Origin: Euborellia annulipes
Taxonomy: Eukaryota; Arthropoda; Insecta; Dermaptera; Anisolabididae
DNA length: 64,000 bases
Direction: 5' to 3'
Assembly (NCBI GenBank): GCA_023213315.1
Contig: JAKCPI010012501.1
Location: forward strand, 45,542-109,541
Position 1 is the stretch's first letter. Every line of letters begins with the position of its first letter. Positions 11,401-22,225 of this stretch are shown here, piece by piece. A program made the translations under genes and the position numbers. The notes beneath the pieces were generated by a model. It made no database searches. It had not been told where the DNA came from and saw only the letters and a program-made list of their open reading frames with translations.

Positions 11401-14400
11401 GTCAAACGGCTTTCCTCTCAAGCGTGGATCTTCACACCCACTGCGCATATCAGCGAATGATGCCTGAAGCCATCGCGATCGTCTGTGCGCCCAGATACCA
11501 AGAGTAAGTTGCGAATCTCATTTATTTCGTATTTACACACACGTGTTTCTCATCTATTTTTTTGTTTTTATTTTCAGGAATGGATTCTTTTCATTAACTC
11601 CTGATTATGGATTGGATTTCATTGCCAATTGCAAGCAGACAGGATTCCATCCGCATCCTACAGAACCTCCGCTCTATAAGGTAGAGTCTTAATCTCACAA
11701 ATGGTATATATAGATTGCAGTTTATCCTTTAAACTCGGAGCAAAGAAGAAGGAAAATGTTCGTAAATAAAAAACAATAATCCCAGGCATTTTGTCGAGAA
11801 GACGCGCTAGTACAAGACAGACAATAAAAAAACATCTAAAAGGCAATCATTAAAAACCAAGACACTGAACCAGAACTAAGCGAACCAATTTATAGGAGTT
11901 GAAAATTTTTTGAAAAGTAATAAACAACCTAACCATTGTCCAGCAATAAGTCGAAAAATACACTCCCATTTGTGCTTAATAATAAAACTTGGACAAACAC
12001 CTTTCTTGTAAAATTATATTTACCTTTTGAACACATCCCCAGCTCTGATGCTGGTCTAAACTTTGAACCGAAACGTTGGTCGTGAGCTGATCTTAATAAA
12101 GAAACTGCGCTTCTTTTTGTTTTTTCTCCTTCTTCAACAGCCCCTGTTACAAATGTTCCTTCTTGTTTTCTTTATTTACACAGGGTGGCCCAAAATGAAC
12201 GAAGAGCTTTGAATTGCTTATAACTTTTTTATTTAATACATAATTATTAAATTTTTTTTTTAACACAGTATATAAATGGGGAATATTTTTAGTTTAGTTA
12301 TGAAAAATAATATCTCGCAAGTGGTGGCCATTTCCTGCCTCGCATATTCGTGCTCTTTCCAACACATTTTCCATAACCTTTCGCAAAACTTCAGGTGTTA
12401 TGTTGTTTATTTCGTCGCGTATATTGCTTTTTAATTGCTGAATGGTTCTTGGCTTATTAATGTAGACTTTTCCTTTCAAATAACCCCAAAGAAAACAGTC
12501 TGCAGCGGTTAAATCCGGTGAACGCTATCCTTATTTTTTTGAAAATGAACACGGGGTCGCTGTTACCGTCAATGGTGTCAGATATCGGATAATGTTGGAA
12601 AAATTTTTAAGGCCAGCCGTGGAAAACCATCCACAAGTATGGTTCCATCAAGATGAAGCCACAGCGCAAACTGCAAGGGACACAATGGCTCTTTTACGGG
12701 ACATCTTTGGTGAACGAATTATTTCGCGTGCAAGTGATTTTAATTGGCCTCCGCGTTCACCGGATTTAACCGCTGCAGACTGTTTTCTTTGGTATTATTT
12801 GAAAGGAAAAGTCTACATTAATAAGCCAAGAACCATCCAGCAATTAAAAAGCAATATACGCGACGAAATAAACAACATAACACCTGAAGTTTTGCGAAAG
12901 GTTATGGAAAATGTGTTGGAAAGAGCACGAATATGCGAAGCAGGAAATGGCCGCCATTTTCGAGATATTATTTTTCATAACTAAACTAAAAATATTCCCC
13001 ATTTATATAATGTATTAAAAAAAAAAATTAATAATTATGTATTAAATAAAAAAGTTATAAGCAATTCAAACCCCTTCGTTCATTTTGGGCCACCCTGTAT
13101 ATATGGCGCAAGTGAAGAATACAATAACTACGTTTTCATTAATATCGGCAAGTTTTTCAGGGAAAATACTTCCTCATTTTCCTTGAATACCCTAAAAAAA
13201 GGTGCCGGAAAGCCAATTTGACCGAGATATATGTAAAAATAACGAAAATTTTGAAGAAATATGAAGGCCACATTAAGCATTAAAAAATCTATTATTACTT
13301 ACTTTTTTGGGCTTTTTCTTTCTCCATTGTAATTTAAATGCCAAAAATCTCGCGCCTGACCTATTCTGATTGAGATAAATAAAGAATTTAATTCAATAAA
13401 ATTGAAAAAAATAATTAACAATTTTAATAAAAAAATTTTTTTTTTTAAATAAACGATAAAGGAGCTAACTTCATGTTAAGAGGGGGGGGTCAAGGGAGAG
13501 AAAATAATTTAATAAAAATGTAATCTTATAGAAGGAAAACAACTTTGTTTTTTTTTGAAATGAATTAAAAAAAATGAATTCATTATCTCTTATTCAATAT
13601 TATATAAAAATGAAAATAATCTAAAGGAAGAAAATAGGTTGACAAAATTCGAAATGGGTGATTATTTTGATTCCCCAACAAATATTTCTATTATCTAATT
13701 TTAGTTTTTAAAATTTATTAAAAAAAATGATTTAAAAAATATTTAAATAATTATCTAAAAATCTCTTAGAAAATTAAAAAATTCAAAGGATCTAAAAAAT
13801 AAATATGAATCTGAATGAATTTGGTGGTCGGATGATAAAGAAAATAAGGTCGTGGGTTGTGGTTTGGTCATGAAATCAAATCAAATCTATAAGAGTTTGG
13901 TCGGGATTGGTTGGGTTATTAGGTTGTCGGTATAAGTTATAGATCTAAATTTTTTAAATAAAATTATTTTTTTTTATTTAGTCGTGTATATATTTAATGG
14001 ATTAGTTATTTATTAAAATAATAAATGAATTTGTTGGATTTTAGATTTTTTATTTTTTATTTTTTTTTTTTTTTATATTTTATAATATTAAAATGAGTTG
14101 AGAAAATATTGAAATTGAAAAAAAATTTGTAAGTAATTTTTGTGTGAGTTTTTTTTTTGGTTTTTGGAGAATTTGTTTTTGTAAATTCTTAAAGTAATTG
14201 TTTTTTTATTTCGAGGAATTAATAAAATGTAAGTTGTTTGTATTTGATTATATATGATATGGGTCTCTTCCCATTTTTTTTTGTAGTTTTTTATATTGTA
14301 GGTTTATTTTTTTTTTCCTTAATAAAAAAGGCCAAAGAATAATTTTTTTTATAAATATAAGAACCATCATTTACCAAAAATCATCGAGCCTGAGCCTGCT

Positions 14401-15787
14401 CACTTACCTAGAAGTTCCGTGCAGGCTCTTTTAAATATATTTTCTCCATCGGACTCCGGCGGACCCGGGGGTTCTCTAGAAGTTGTTAAATATTTTTTAT
14501 ATAGGGAATAACCTACCATATTTTACCGAAAGACGCGTGCCTCCATCGGAGGGGTCAGGCGCAATGTTTTTGTCATCTAAATTACAATTGTGAAAGAAAA
14601 AAACCCAAAAAAAGTAATAGTAATACATTTCCTAATGATTAATATGGTCCTCGTATTTCTTCAAAATTTTCGTTATTTTTCCATATACAGTATTTCGAGC
14701 AAATTGGCCTTCCGCCACCTTTTTTAGACTAATAATGGAAAGGGAGGGAGAATTTTCCATGGAAAACTTGCCAGGTCTGTTCGATTAAGCGTCCATGGGC
14801 GCCCGAAGTCGTCCGGCGCATGCGCATTAAAGAAAAGCGTATTGCTTTTCATTACTGCGCATGTGGCTTCCTCACTACGCATGCGCCAGACGCCCTCGGA
14901 CCGTATTCTTCACTTTAGTGGGTAGAGGGGGGGGGGGGGGAGCGAGATACCATATATTATAAAAAAAATTTAATGAAAATTCTTGAAAGGCCGGGCTCGG
15001 CAATAAAAATGGGAAAATTTAGATAAAAAAAGAAAATAATAAAAATTCTTTAGAGCCCAACCTCAGGTCAAGTAAAAAAAATTTAATGAAAATTTCTCTG
15101 TGAGAGGCCGGGCCTTGTCAAGTAAAACAAAATTATTGAAAATTTCTCTTTGAAAGGCGGGGTCTGGGGCCAAGAAAAACAAAATTTAATGAAAATTTCT
15201 CTTGAGAGGCCGGGGCCTTGGGTAAAAAAAATTTTTGAAAATTTCTTGAGAGGCCGGGGCCTTGGGGTCAAGTAAAACAAAATTTATTGAAAATTTCTCT
15301 TTGAGAGGCCGGGGGTCAAGTAAAAACAAAATTTATTGAAAATTTCCTTGAAAGGTCGGGGTTGGGGCTCAAGAAAAACAAAATTTAATGAAAATTTCTC
15401 TTGAGAGGCGGGGCCTTGGGGCTCAAGTAAAATGGGAAAATTTAGATAAAAAAGAAAATTAATGAAAATTACCCTTGGGGTTCAGGGATATACGGTATTT
15501 AAAAATGTTTTGTGAGGAAGAGAGGGATATTTAAAGATCACCCCCCAAAAAAAAAAAATTCAAATAATTTAGAAATGACCTCTGACTTTAGCCGAGTCTA
15601 TCTTCACGCCCATGCCTACCACCACAACGGATATAATTTTTGACAAAGCCTCGTTTGATTTCCAATAAAATTTTAATCCTTTGAGATATAATAATTATTT
15701 TGTTTTGTTTTTTTTTATTCACAGAAAGCAGATCACGCTAAACTGGACGGCACAGTCCCAATTGAAGTAGTCGACTTAAGAAGATGA
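8427..15787 (+). CDS. STAMBP: STAM-binding protein (AMSH), JAMM deubiquitinase
   Basis: Nine coding exons (8427-8584, 9052-9150, 9493-9661, 9730-9941, 10734-10820, 10882-11197, 11391-11503, 11578-11680, 15725-15787) join in phase to give 439 residues; human has 424. AMSH removes Lys63-linked ubiquitin from endosomal cargo and binds ESCRT-0 and ESCRT-III. Residues 1-110 are the MIT/USP8-type region ([20 protein letters not shown]). A charged coiled coil follows (about 112-180). PIVDRSTKP at 244-252 fits the STAM-SH3 motif PX(V/I)(D/N)RXXKP. The JAMM catalytic residues are all present: E292, H347-x-H349, S357 and D360. The AMSH-specific second zinc site C403, H409, H411 is also kept. So the enzyme should be active. 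The 4-kb last intron holds two large transposons and a minisatellite. AATAAA at 16116-16121 is a possible poly(A) signal. Confidence 0.96.
10069..10361 (-). repeat. DR1 fragment in a STAMBP intron
   Basis: This minus-strand fragment runs from the AAAAAGTACATCAGTAAAGT block to the terminal hairpin (ATATATAGATAAGAGAAAGT). It contains the CAGACAGACCATGTCGC block. It lies in the 9942-10733 intron and ends well before the next acceptor. Confidence 0.8.
12181..13097 (+). mobile_element. Rearranged mariner-like element with long palindromic arms
   Basis: Both ends begin CAGGGTGGCCCAAAATGAAC. The right part (12526-12984) encodes the C-terminal half of a mariner-family transposase. It starts at the [13 protein letters not shown] block, has [11 protein letters not shown] with one catalytic Asp, then [15 protein letters not shown] with another, and ends at TAA 12982-12984. 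The left arm (12181 to about 12525) is an inverted second copy of the last 340 bp, including the same final 60 codons on the minus strand. The N-terminal DNA-binding half and first catalytic Asp are absent, so it cannot be autonomous. It sits in STAMBP intron 8. Confidence 0.88.
13147..14774. mobile_element. Large inverted-repeat element, family A copy 1
   Basis: The arms are about 230 bp each. The left arm contains GGCAAGTTTTTCAGGGAAAA, then GCCAATTTGACCGAGATATA and GTAATTTAAATGCCAAAAAT; the right arm (14543-14774) is its inverse. The interior is AT-rich with no coding sequence. A second family member, identified by the TTCTCCATTGTAATTTAGAT and GACCTATTCTGATTGAGATA segments, is at 61985-63307. 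Termini and size suggest a non-autonomous DNA transposon. I could not assign a superfamily. Confidence 0.75.
14778..14900. repeat. Short GC-palindrome repeat (GCGCATGCGC)
   Basis: CCGGCGCATGCGCATTAAAG and an inverse TACGCATGCGCCAGACGCC surround a short central segment. A sister copy is at 46189-46268. GCGCATGCGC fits the NRF-1 (alpha-Pal) site. It abuts the right end of the 13147-14774 element. Confidence 0.6.
14955..15480. repeat. Minisatellite of about 60 bp period
   Basis: About eight degenerate tandem units share AATGAAAATTTCTCTTGAGA followed by GGCCGGGGCCTTGGGGTCAA and a GTAAAACAAAATTTA stretch. It lies in the last STAMBP intron, about 250 bp before the final exon. Confidence 0.85.
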
Positions 15788-16330
15788 TTATTTTTTGTTT
15801 CCATCCACGATTTTCCCTCTGCTGCTGCTGCTGCTGCCGTCGCCTTATTTTATGATCAATTTTATTTACTTCTTTAAGTATAGTTACTAGCACTTGATTA
15901 TTTCTCCTCTTAAATATTAGATTTGAAATTTAAAAAAAAGAAAGTATTATTAGTAAAATAGAGGCTTCAAATAATTTATAATCATTATTTTTAGAGAAAG
16001 AGAAAAAAGAATATTTATTTATTTTGTGGCCGGCCACAAAGTTAATTTTATTAATTGAGGTTGAAATAGACATAAGCATGAATTAATTTATTAAATCTTT
16101 TAATGTACATTATATAATAAATTTAATATATAATTTTCCGAAATGTTTCGGTTTGCGGTGCACCAAATCATTTTATATTGAAGAGAGGGGAAGAATCAAA
16201 AATTCCTAAACAGCCGAAATATCTTGAAATACCTCAAAGTGAAAGGCGGCATTTTTTATTTTCTTTATCTTTATCAAAACATGCCCTCGGCATGCGAAAA
16301 TGATAGAATTCCCTTGCTGTATTTATTATA

Positions 16331-16614
16331 AAGGCGGTTACACACGTGACTGCCCTCTTGACGAGCATGCACGTGCAATCTTTTTGAACAAGCAAACTGT
16401 AACGTCTGTAGGAGAATTTAATTGTGCAAGCCGCTTGATGCTCGATTGAATTTTAATCATGCACAAGCATATTTTTTATTGTGTCTCTGTTTAAAGCAAG
16501 CGAGTATTTCTTGTTATCATTCCGAGTTTGACATTTTTAGGTTAATTTTTGGCATAAGCTCTTGCTTGCGCAAGCATGCTTGTCAAGTGTGCAATTAGGT
16601 CTGCAGCCGCTTTA
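16331..16614. mobile_element. MITE with AAAGGCGGTTACACACGTG ends
   Basis: The left end AAAGGCGGTTACACACGTGA and the right end (inverse AAAGCGGCTGCAGACCTAAT) are imperfect inverted repeats extending about 50 bp and sharing a CTTGACRAGCATGC block. The interior has no gene. The element is intergenic, downstream of STAMBP. Confidence 0.65.
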
Positions 16615-17110
16615 AAGCAGGCGTTCATTGATGTGAATTTTTGATTTAAATTCCTGGTATTTTTTCTAAAGATGAAGAAATATATAATATTTAATTTCCT
16701 TCCACCTTACAATAGCCTAGATGTCTGTACAAATATTTTGTTACTTTGTCAACAAAGAGCTGCTTGGGCTGTACATATTAATCTTGATTATTTATTAATT
16801 GAAATGTTCATTCCTTTTTATTACAATAAGAGGCTTTTTGTAATTCTCTACTCTTTTCTAATTTATTTTAAATAATTCAATGGAATAACTTGTCGAGTGA
16901 ATTTCTCTCCTACCCCCCCCCCCTGCCCCTCCTCCCCCGCCTTCATCCTTTCACAAAAACATGAGATAGATAAAATGTGATAGAAATCTTTTATAAAATA
17001 AAACAATTCTATTAAAGTGCTTTTATTTAGTTTAATTTAAATTTAAGGTTTTTTTTTCTAAAAATGAAATATAAAAGGAATATACGTTATTCTTTTACAA
17101 ACCGAACAGT

Positions 17111-17683
17111 TTCTTTTTTTTTTTAATTAAAAAGAAACACACTTTTTCTCACTCACACTCACACACACATTCACATGGGCGTACCCAGGATCAAATCTAG
17201 GGGGGGGGGGGCATGGTCAGATCATGGCCGTCCAGGGGGGGGGGCAGATCATGGTCGTCCAGATTGGGACATAGCTATTTTTAATATAGAGGGGAAAAGC
17301 CTTCGAATTAAAGGCCTAAAAACCCTCGAGTCCTAACAAAAATAATCATTCGCCGCCGCTATCCACCAATTTTGTTTCGTTTCACCACTTTATAAACGTT
17401 TAATTTCTTTTTTTTTTTCTTCTAGGGGGGGGGCAGCTGCCCCCCTGCCCCTCGCTGGGTACGCCCATGCACATTCACACAGTCTTTTCGGCAACTCAGG
17501 CCATATAAGACATTTACGATAACCGTTATGAATATATATTATTTAGGGTCCAGGCATTCTTATTTAAGCCATTTGGTATCCAATTGGCTTAAATAAAATC
17601 ATCGGACTGGACTGCCTGGGTCCGGACCCGCGACGTTTGGTATATGAGGTTAGCACGCTACCTACTACGCCAGACCCGGGGGC
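17111..17683 (-). mobile_element. tRNA-derived SINE, interrupted by a nested element
   Basis: On the minus strand: a tRNA-like head (GCCCCCGGGTCTGGCGTAG, B box GGGTCCGGACCC), the ATTTAAGCC body block, the CTTTTCGGCAACTC-type block, and a (GTGTGAGT)n plus poly-A tail at the left. It is split by the insertion at 17174-17469. The same SINE family occurs at 18832, 23744, 24795, 28510, 45245, 52121, 58161, 58495 and 59949. Confidence 0.85.
17174..17469. mobile_element. hAT-like MITE nested in a SINE tail
   Basis: The 296-bp element has perfect 15-bp ends, CATGGGCGTACCCAG, and an exact 8-bp target duplication CACATTCA (17166-17173 and 17470-17477) made from the SINE's own tail repeat. The interior is rich in G and C runs and has no coding sequence. 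Confidence 0.9.
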
Positions 17684-17996
17684 TCAGAAATAGTTAAAAA
17701 GTGTTGGTCATTTCCAAAATTTAATGCAGATTATAGAATAATTCAGATATTGAAGATATCTTTAACCGTTTAGAAGATATGAGTGAAAAAGTGAAAAAAA
17801 TTTTGAAAAACTTGGAACAAAATTGAGATTTTTCTCTCTTAAAAAAAGTGGTACAAATTTTTTAAGATTTTGGATTTTTCTAGTTGGTTTTAGAGAATTC
17901 TGAATTGAATGAAAAAAAAAACATCTCTAGGTGGCCTAGAAGTACCTTAATCTAAAAACGTCGTTGCAGCTTTATTATAATATAGATACGAGAACC

Positions 17997-18143
17997 CCAG
18001 CTTCTTTTTCCTCTCTCACTACTTCAATTTATTTGCAAATATTTCCGCTCCTGAGTGCATTTATGAATTTTTGAAGGCCCCTGTACAGGAGACGAAATAT
18101 TTGCAAATAAATCGAAGTGGTGAGAGAGGAAAAAGAAGCTGGC
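17997..18143. repeat. Fold-back repeat with AAATATTTGCAAATAAA arms
   Basis: CAGCTTCTTTTTCCTCTCTC at the left is inverted at the right (GAGAGAGGAAAAAGAAGCTG). Arms are about 60 bp. The inner GGAGACGAAATATTTG vaguely resembles the GAAA side of the hammerhead-like elements, but CTGANGA is not present. Confidence 0.75.
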
Positions 18144-18301
18144 TGTCTTCTCCTTATCGATCTAATCTACGATTCCCAGCTAAACACATTTACTAGATAT
18201 AGAAAATTCTCATTTCATCTTAAAAAAAAAAAATAGTTTTGATTTTAAATAATATAAAAAAAATCTGGTGTGACTGGCGCACAGCACACAACTTTCTCTT
18301 A

Positions 18302-18702
18302 TGCCTGGTTTACACGGTTCAAGTAAATTGATCAAGTAGGTTGAATGCAAGCTTGAAAAGTCTATTTGAAACGTGTAAACACTACTTGCTTCTTGCCATT
18401 CAAGTTGATTGCAACTTGCAAGTCAATATTTATTTTTATTTTGAAATTCCTATCGGGATCCCCCGTTTATTTGCCCTAGGTGCTTTCGTGTACGAAGACG
18501 CACATCTCAAACCCAACCGGCCTCTGGCCGTAGCCATCTACCGGCACCCCGTGAAGTATTTATATTCCCGCCACTTTCTTCTTTCCTACTTGAAAGACCG
18601 TGTGAACGCTTACTTGAATTCAAGCAGACCTTTCGAGCTTTCATTCAACCTACTTGATCCTGACTTGATCAATTTACTTGAACCGTGTACCCTTCGGGTG
18701 AA
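18302..18702. mobile_element. MITE with GTTTACACGGTTCAAGTAAA ends, carrying an R2 repeat
   Basis: The left end GTTTACACGGTTCAAGTAAA and the right end (inverse of TTTACTTGAACCGTGTA) form inverted repeats of about 45 bp. The interior (about 18432-18566) is a copy of the R2 dispersed repeat (TTTGAAATTCCTATCGGGAT). The element interrupts a DR1 hairpin whose left half is at 18261-18300. An open frame across it is chance. Confidence 0.7.
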
Positions 18703-18831
18703 TTTGAAATATCTGAAAGGCTATATCAGCAAAGTGTATGTACTGCAAACAATTTTCACGAAAAATTTTACTGATGACCTTTGTAAAGAGCATCTAAGAA
18801 ATAATTGATTTATATGAATATTATTGCCCCC

Positions 18832-19182
18832 GGGCTTGGAGTAGTTGGTAGCGTGCCTACCTTCTATACCGAACGTCGCGGGTTCGGACCCCAGGCAGTC
18901 CAATGATTTTATTGTATTTAAGCCATCTGGATACCAAATCCTATCTCAATTTGAAATTTATCTCGGGATCTCCGTTTATTTCCCCGAGGTGCTTTCGTGC
19001 CCGAAGACACACACCTCAAACCCAACCGGCCTCTGGCCAGAGCCATCTATCGGCAGGCTTGAGGATTTGTTTACATTAAATAAATATTTTTATTTAATGA
19101 AAAATCCCCCAAGCCCAGGATTTAAACGCGGATCTTCTTTGTAGAAGCCGACACCCTAGCCCGCTACACCAGCGAGCCCTCT
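18832..19182. repeat. Composite: SINE head, R2 repeat and second tRNA-like SINE
   Basis: At 18832-18940 a plus-strand SINE head has a B box GGGTTCGGACCC. At 18945-19060 there is an R2 segment (CCGAGGTGCTTTCGTG and ACACACCTCAAACCCAACCG). At 19060-19182 a minus-strand tRNA-like head has TGGTGTAGCGGGCTAGG as A box and an eroded B box. The same R2 plus tRNA-like pair recurs at 27957-28480. Confidence 0.7.
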
Positions 19183-19247
19183 TTAGATTTTAATAGTTTC
19201 ATGAGGATAAATATACATACTCATTGTAACATGACAAATTAAAACAT

Positions 19248-20357
19248 TTATTGAACGTCTTTCGTTCCATTTACAAAATATGTACATTTCTTCATATCTA
19301 CAGCCACTAATTGTTTTTTTTCGCTTTTGAATAGATCCTCTAAATCCTCCTCGAGCATGCCGCACTTGATTCGCGTCATATATTCCTTCGGCACCAGAGA
19401 ATTGATCCCCATCTTTTTATTTTGGCCAAACATCGCTCTGTACGGAATCGTTTTGAGTTCTTCGTCGTAGAGGGAATTGAGTTTCCATTGGACGACTCGC
19501 AGGCCGACGCTCCAGGTGTTGCAATTGTGACTTTCCATCCAATTGATCAGCAATTTGATGACGTGCGAATTGCAATGCTCGTAATCGTTGCTCTCGTGGT
19601 ACCTGCCGTTAATCAGCAGCAAATTTGGCCAGAGCAACGCCATCTCTCCAATTATGTCCTCGGTGAATTCTCTCCCTTGCTCAGACTCCAAAATGTGTGG
19701 CGGATTGAACTCTAAGAAGATATTCAAAAGTTCCCTCGCGATTTCCTTCACCGAGTTCGACGCCAGGGCTCTGAGCAAATTGAATTTCGTCACTTCTTCT
19801 CGATAATACAAAATAAACTTAAAATTGCCATCTTGAATGTTCTGGAAATCTAACAAGGACACTTTGCCTCTGTGCTTTAGGATTTCAAGGTTAATAGGAG
19901 ACATTACAAGATCATTGTCTATAACGGTTTCGTTTGGGGCGGGAATTTCACTTGGGGAAGTTTCCGCGGTTCTTCGCAATTTCGGGGTCTTTTTTGAGAT
20001 TGGAGTTAATTTATTGTCCTTGCAAAGGAAGCATTCCTTCATTAACGTTTGCACTATGGACAGCGTTATATTTGCATACTGTTCAGAAATTCTCCTATGT
20101 GTTATTTTAGAGTTTTTATGGCCCCAAGCATTGTGGATGTGATTGAATATCGCCGCTACTTCTTCTTTTGTCGCCATAATGCGTCCATCAGATTTCCTTC
20201 CGACTTTTATCTCGCCTCCTAAAGAAACGAGTTTATATGAACGTTTTATTTTTTTATTTGTGGGCGAGATTTTATTAACACGAGCACTTAGAGTATCTAT
20301 AATCATCTCTTCATAATCTTTGTCCCATAATTTGTTGGCGTCAGTTCCAAAATCCAT
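19248..20357 (-). CDS. Integrase-derived protein 1, KRBA2/GIN-1-like, degenerate active site
   Basis: One uninterrupted coding exon of 369 residues. It opens with a KLWDKDYEE segment shared with its neighbour. An HHCC zinc module is intact (H75, H80, C109, C112). The retroviral-type integrase core follows at about 160-270, with FKFILYYREEVTKFNLLRAL and LESEQGREF. The first catalytic Asp is kept (D170). The second is Glu (E226), and the usual GRPRHPQSQGSVE block that supplies the last Glu is rewritten. So strand transfer is unlikely. The ATG is preceded by TTACAG then AAAA, a splice acceptor also present in the paralogue, suggesting a 5'UTR intron. The TAA stop lies inside an AATAAA. No element ends, polyprotein or reverse transcriptase are nearby. 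I read this as a host gene derived from a Ginger/Gypsy-type integrase; its function is unknown. Confidence 0.75.
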   Translation of the reverse strand: MDFGTDANKLWDKDYEEMIIDTLSARVNKISPTNKKIKRSYKLVSLGGEIKVGRKSDGRIMATKEEVAAIFNHIHNAWGHKNSKITHRRISEQYANITLSIVQTLMKECFLCKDNKLTPISKKTPKLRRTAETSPSEIPAPNETVIDNDLVMSPINLEILKHRGKVSLLDFQNIQDGNFKFILYYREEVTKFNLLRALASNSVKEIARELLNIFLEFNPPHILESEQGREFTEDIIGEMALLWPNLLLINGRYHESNDYEHCNSHVIKLLINWMESHNCNTWSVGLRVVQWKLNSLYDEELKTIPYRAMFGQNKKMGINSLVPKEYMTRIKCGMLEEDLEDLFKSEKKQLVAVDMKKCTYFVNGTKDVQ

Positions 20358-21307
20358 TTTTCTGTAACAAAATTAAATATATAATCGAATCTTGTATGAG
20401 AAATATTGAAATAGAGAGAAAAATAGTAGCCTCTTATGCCAGGAGTTCTTATTCTATTCTAATTTTTCAAATGTAAAATAACAAAATGTTAAAAAACACG
20501 TGTCAATTGCAAATGTGGCAAATATTTAGAATATATATATATATATATATATAAACATTATATAAAATTATCTAAATTTCCTTTTGGCTGCATGCAACTT
20601 TTAGATTTTTTTTTACTTTACTTCATATTAATGATGAGATTTATTATATTGCAAGTATATTTACCTTTATTCACAAAAACCTTTAAAATAAATAAACAGA
20701 GCGATTGTATGCAGGAACTGTCAGAAATCTGCGAATAAATTTAATTATGAATAAAAGACTGCCTGAAAGGTACAATGAGAAAAATGAAAATATGGGGTCG
20801 GCGGAGATTATATTATATTTACCCATGAATATTTGAAAATTCAATTTATTATTTATTTATATAGACAATTTTCACTTTTTAACTGAAGTGATATATTTTC
20901 TTTATTATATTCCATGTTTGCCAAATCATGAAATTCATAAGTCACTAACTCACATTCAAAGTTTTTCTTTTTTCCTTGATTTTCAAAAATATCTTTATAT
21001 ATTAAACTTTGAATCAAAATATGTTCATTTTCAAAATGTAATTAAAAAAAAATTTTTTTTTTCAATTATAATTGTTCGAGAACAACTTTCAGCGAGTTTA
21101 AAATTTGCAACACTCAGATTCTCAGCTACTTTTGTTGCCAACTGTGTCGAGTCGAAGACAAGCAGACAACGTTTCAGCAAAAAAAAGGTCATAAAATAAA
21201 ACGAAGAGTTATATTAATGAATAGAGCTTTTAGCGTAGAAAGCATATTGATATCTCATATAATAAATAGAGACGGGGTCTAAATGGCCTATGTTGCCGAA
21301 AAAGACC

Positions 21308-21728
21308 TTAAATAAATTTAAAAAAAAATTTTTGAGAGCAAAATGAGAATATACATTTTAAAGAGCATCGAAAAAATAATTGATTTTTGAATTTTAACCA
21401 AAATCGTTGGAGCTAATTTTGAGAAAATCGAAAAAAACTGAAAAAGTACATCAGTAAAGTACTAGTACTCTTTGGCCGATTTTGTTCAAAATCTTCGTAT
21501 TACGCTCCAGGGAGGTGCCTAACTTAAATATAAAATTTTAACCTCCTAGCTCAATTCCTTCATGCTTTAAATTGAACACAGACAGACCATGTCGCGAAAA
21601 CCACTTTTTTGGATTCAGGGGACCTCAAAACGTGTATATCCATCAAAATCTCGACATCGAATTTTTGACATGAATCCAATACTTTCTCTCTATATATTAA
21701 CATATATATAGAGGTAAGAGAAAGTAAA
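21308..21728 (-). repeat. DR1 copy without 3' hairpin
   Basis: A minus-strand copy from the TGAGAATATACATTTTAAAG block to the terminal hairpin (ATATATAGAGGTAAGAGAAAGT). It includes GTACATCAGTAAAGTACTAG and GACAGACCATGTCGCGAAAA. It lies between the two integrase-derived genes; the rest of 20363-22225 shows only AT-rich sequence and a (TA)n run near 20529-20553. Confidence 0.85.
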
Positions 21729-22225
21729 ACAAAAACACATCCTGATGATGATAACATGACGATATAATGCATTTATGTTTAACCAAATCAAATTTAAAGA
21801 AATAATACTTTTATTTTATCGCCCAAGTGCAGCGTGAGTGACGAGTGAAGCTGGTGCAGAATGCAGAAGACCTCGTCTCAGAATTCAAAATTAATTAATA
21901 AATATATAGGCATCGACCATCAACGCCTATGAAGCCAAGAGGGGAAAAAAAGTAAAATAAAAGTTGATAATAAAACTTTTTGATTTATTTCACAAGTTAT
22001 TACAATAAATTTAATAAATTCTTCGACAAGGCCCAGCCTAGCGCTCTCCACGACTAAATTCTTTTCTCTATATACAGTTTTATCTTAAATATGTTCATAT
22101 TTTTACTTTAACTGCCACAGTCTCTGTCAACTGTTTCAGAATTGAATAAATGAATAAAAAAATAATGGCGTTTTTGAAATAAAACTTAAAATTTGATGCG
22201 ATTTCCCTCCCTCCCTTTGTTTCAA

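Noticed and set aside
12040..12110. Further hammerhead-like motif (CTGATGC then GAAACG)
   Set aside because: The conserved A of CTGANGA is C, the intervening sequence does not pair well, and no inverted partner exists.
12294..12479. Separate minus-strand mariner gene fragment
   Set aside because: It is the inverted duplicate arm of the same 12181-13097 element, not an independent insertion.
14955..15480. Open minus-strand frame through the minisatellite
   Set aside because: The frame comes from the repeat period; no protein character.
18341..18808. 155-codon plus-strand frame
   Set aside because: It spans a MITE, an R2 repeat and unique sequence, so it is a chance frame.
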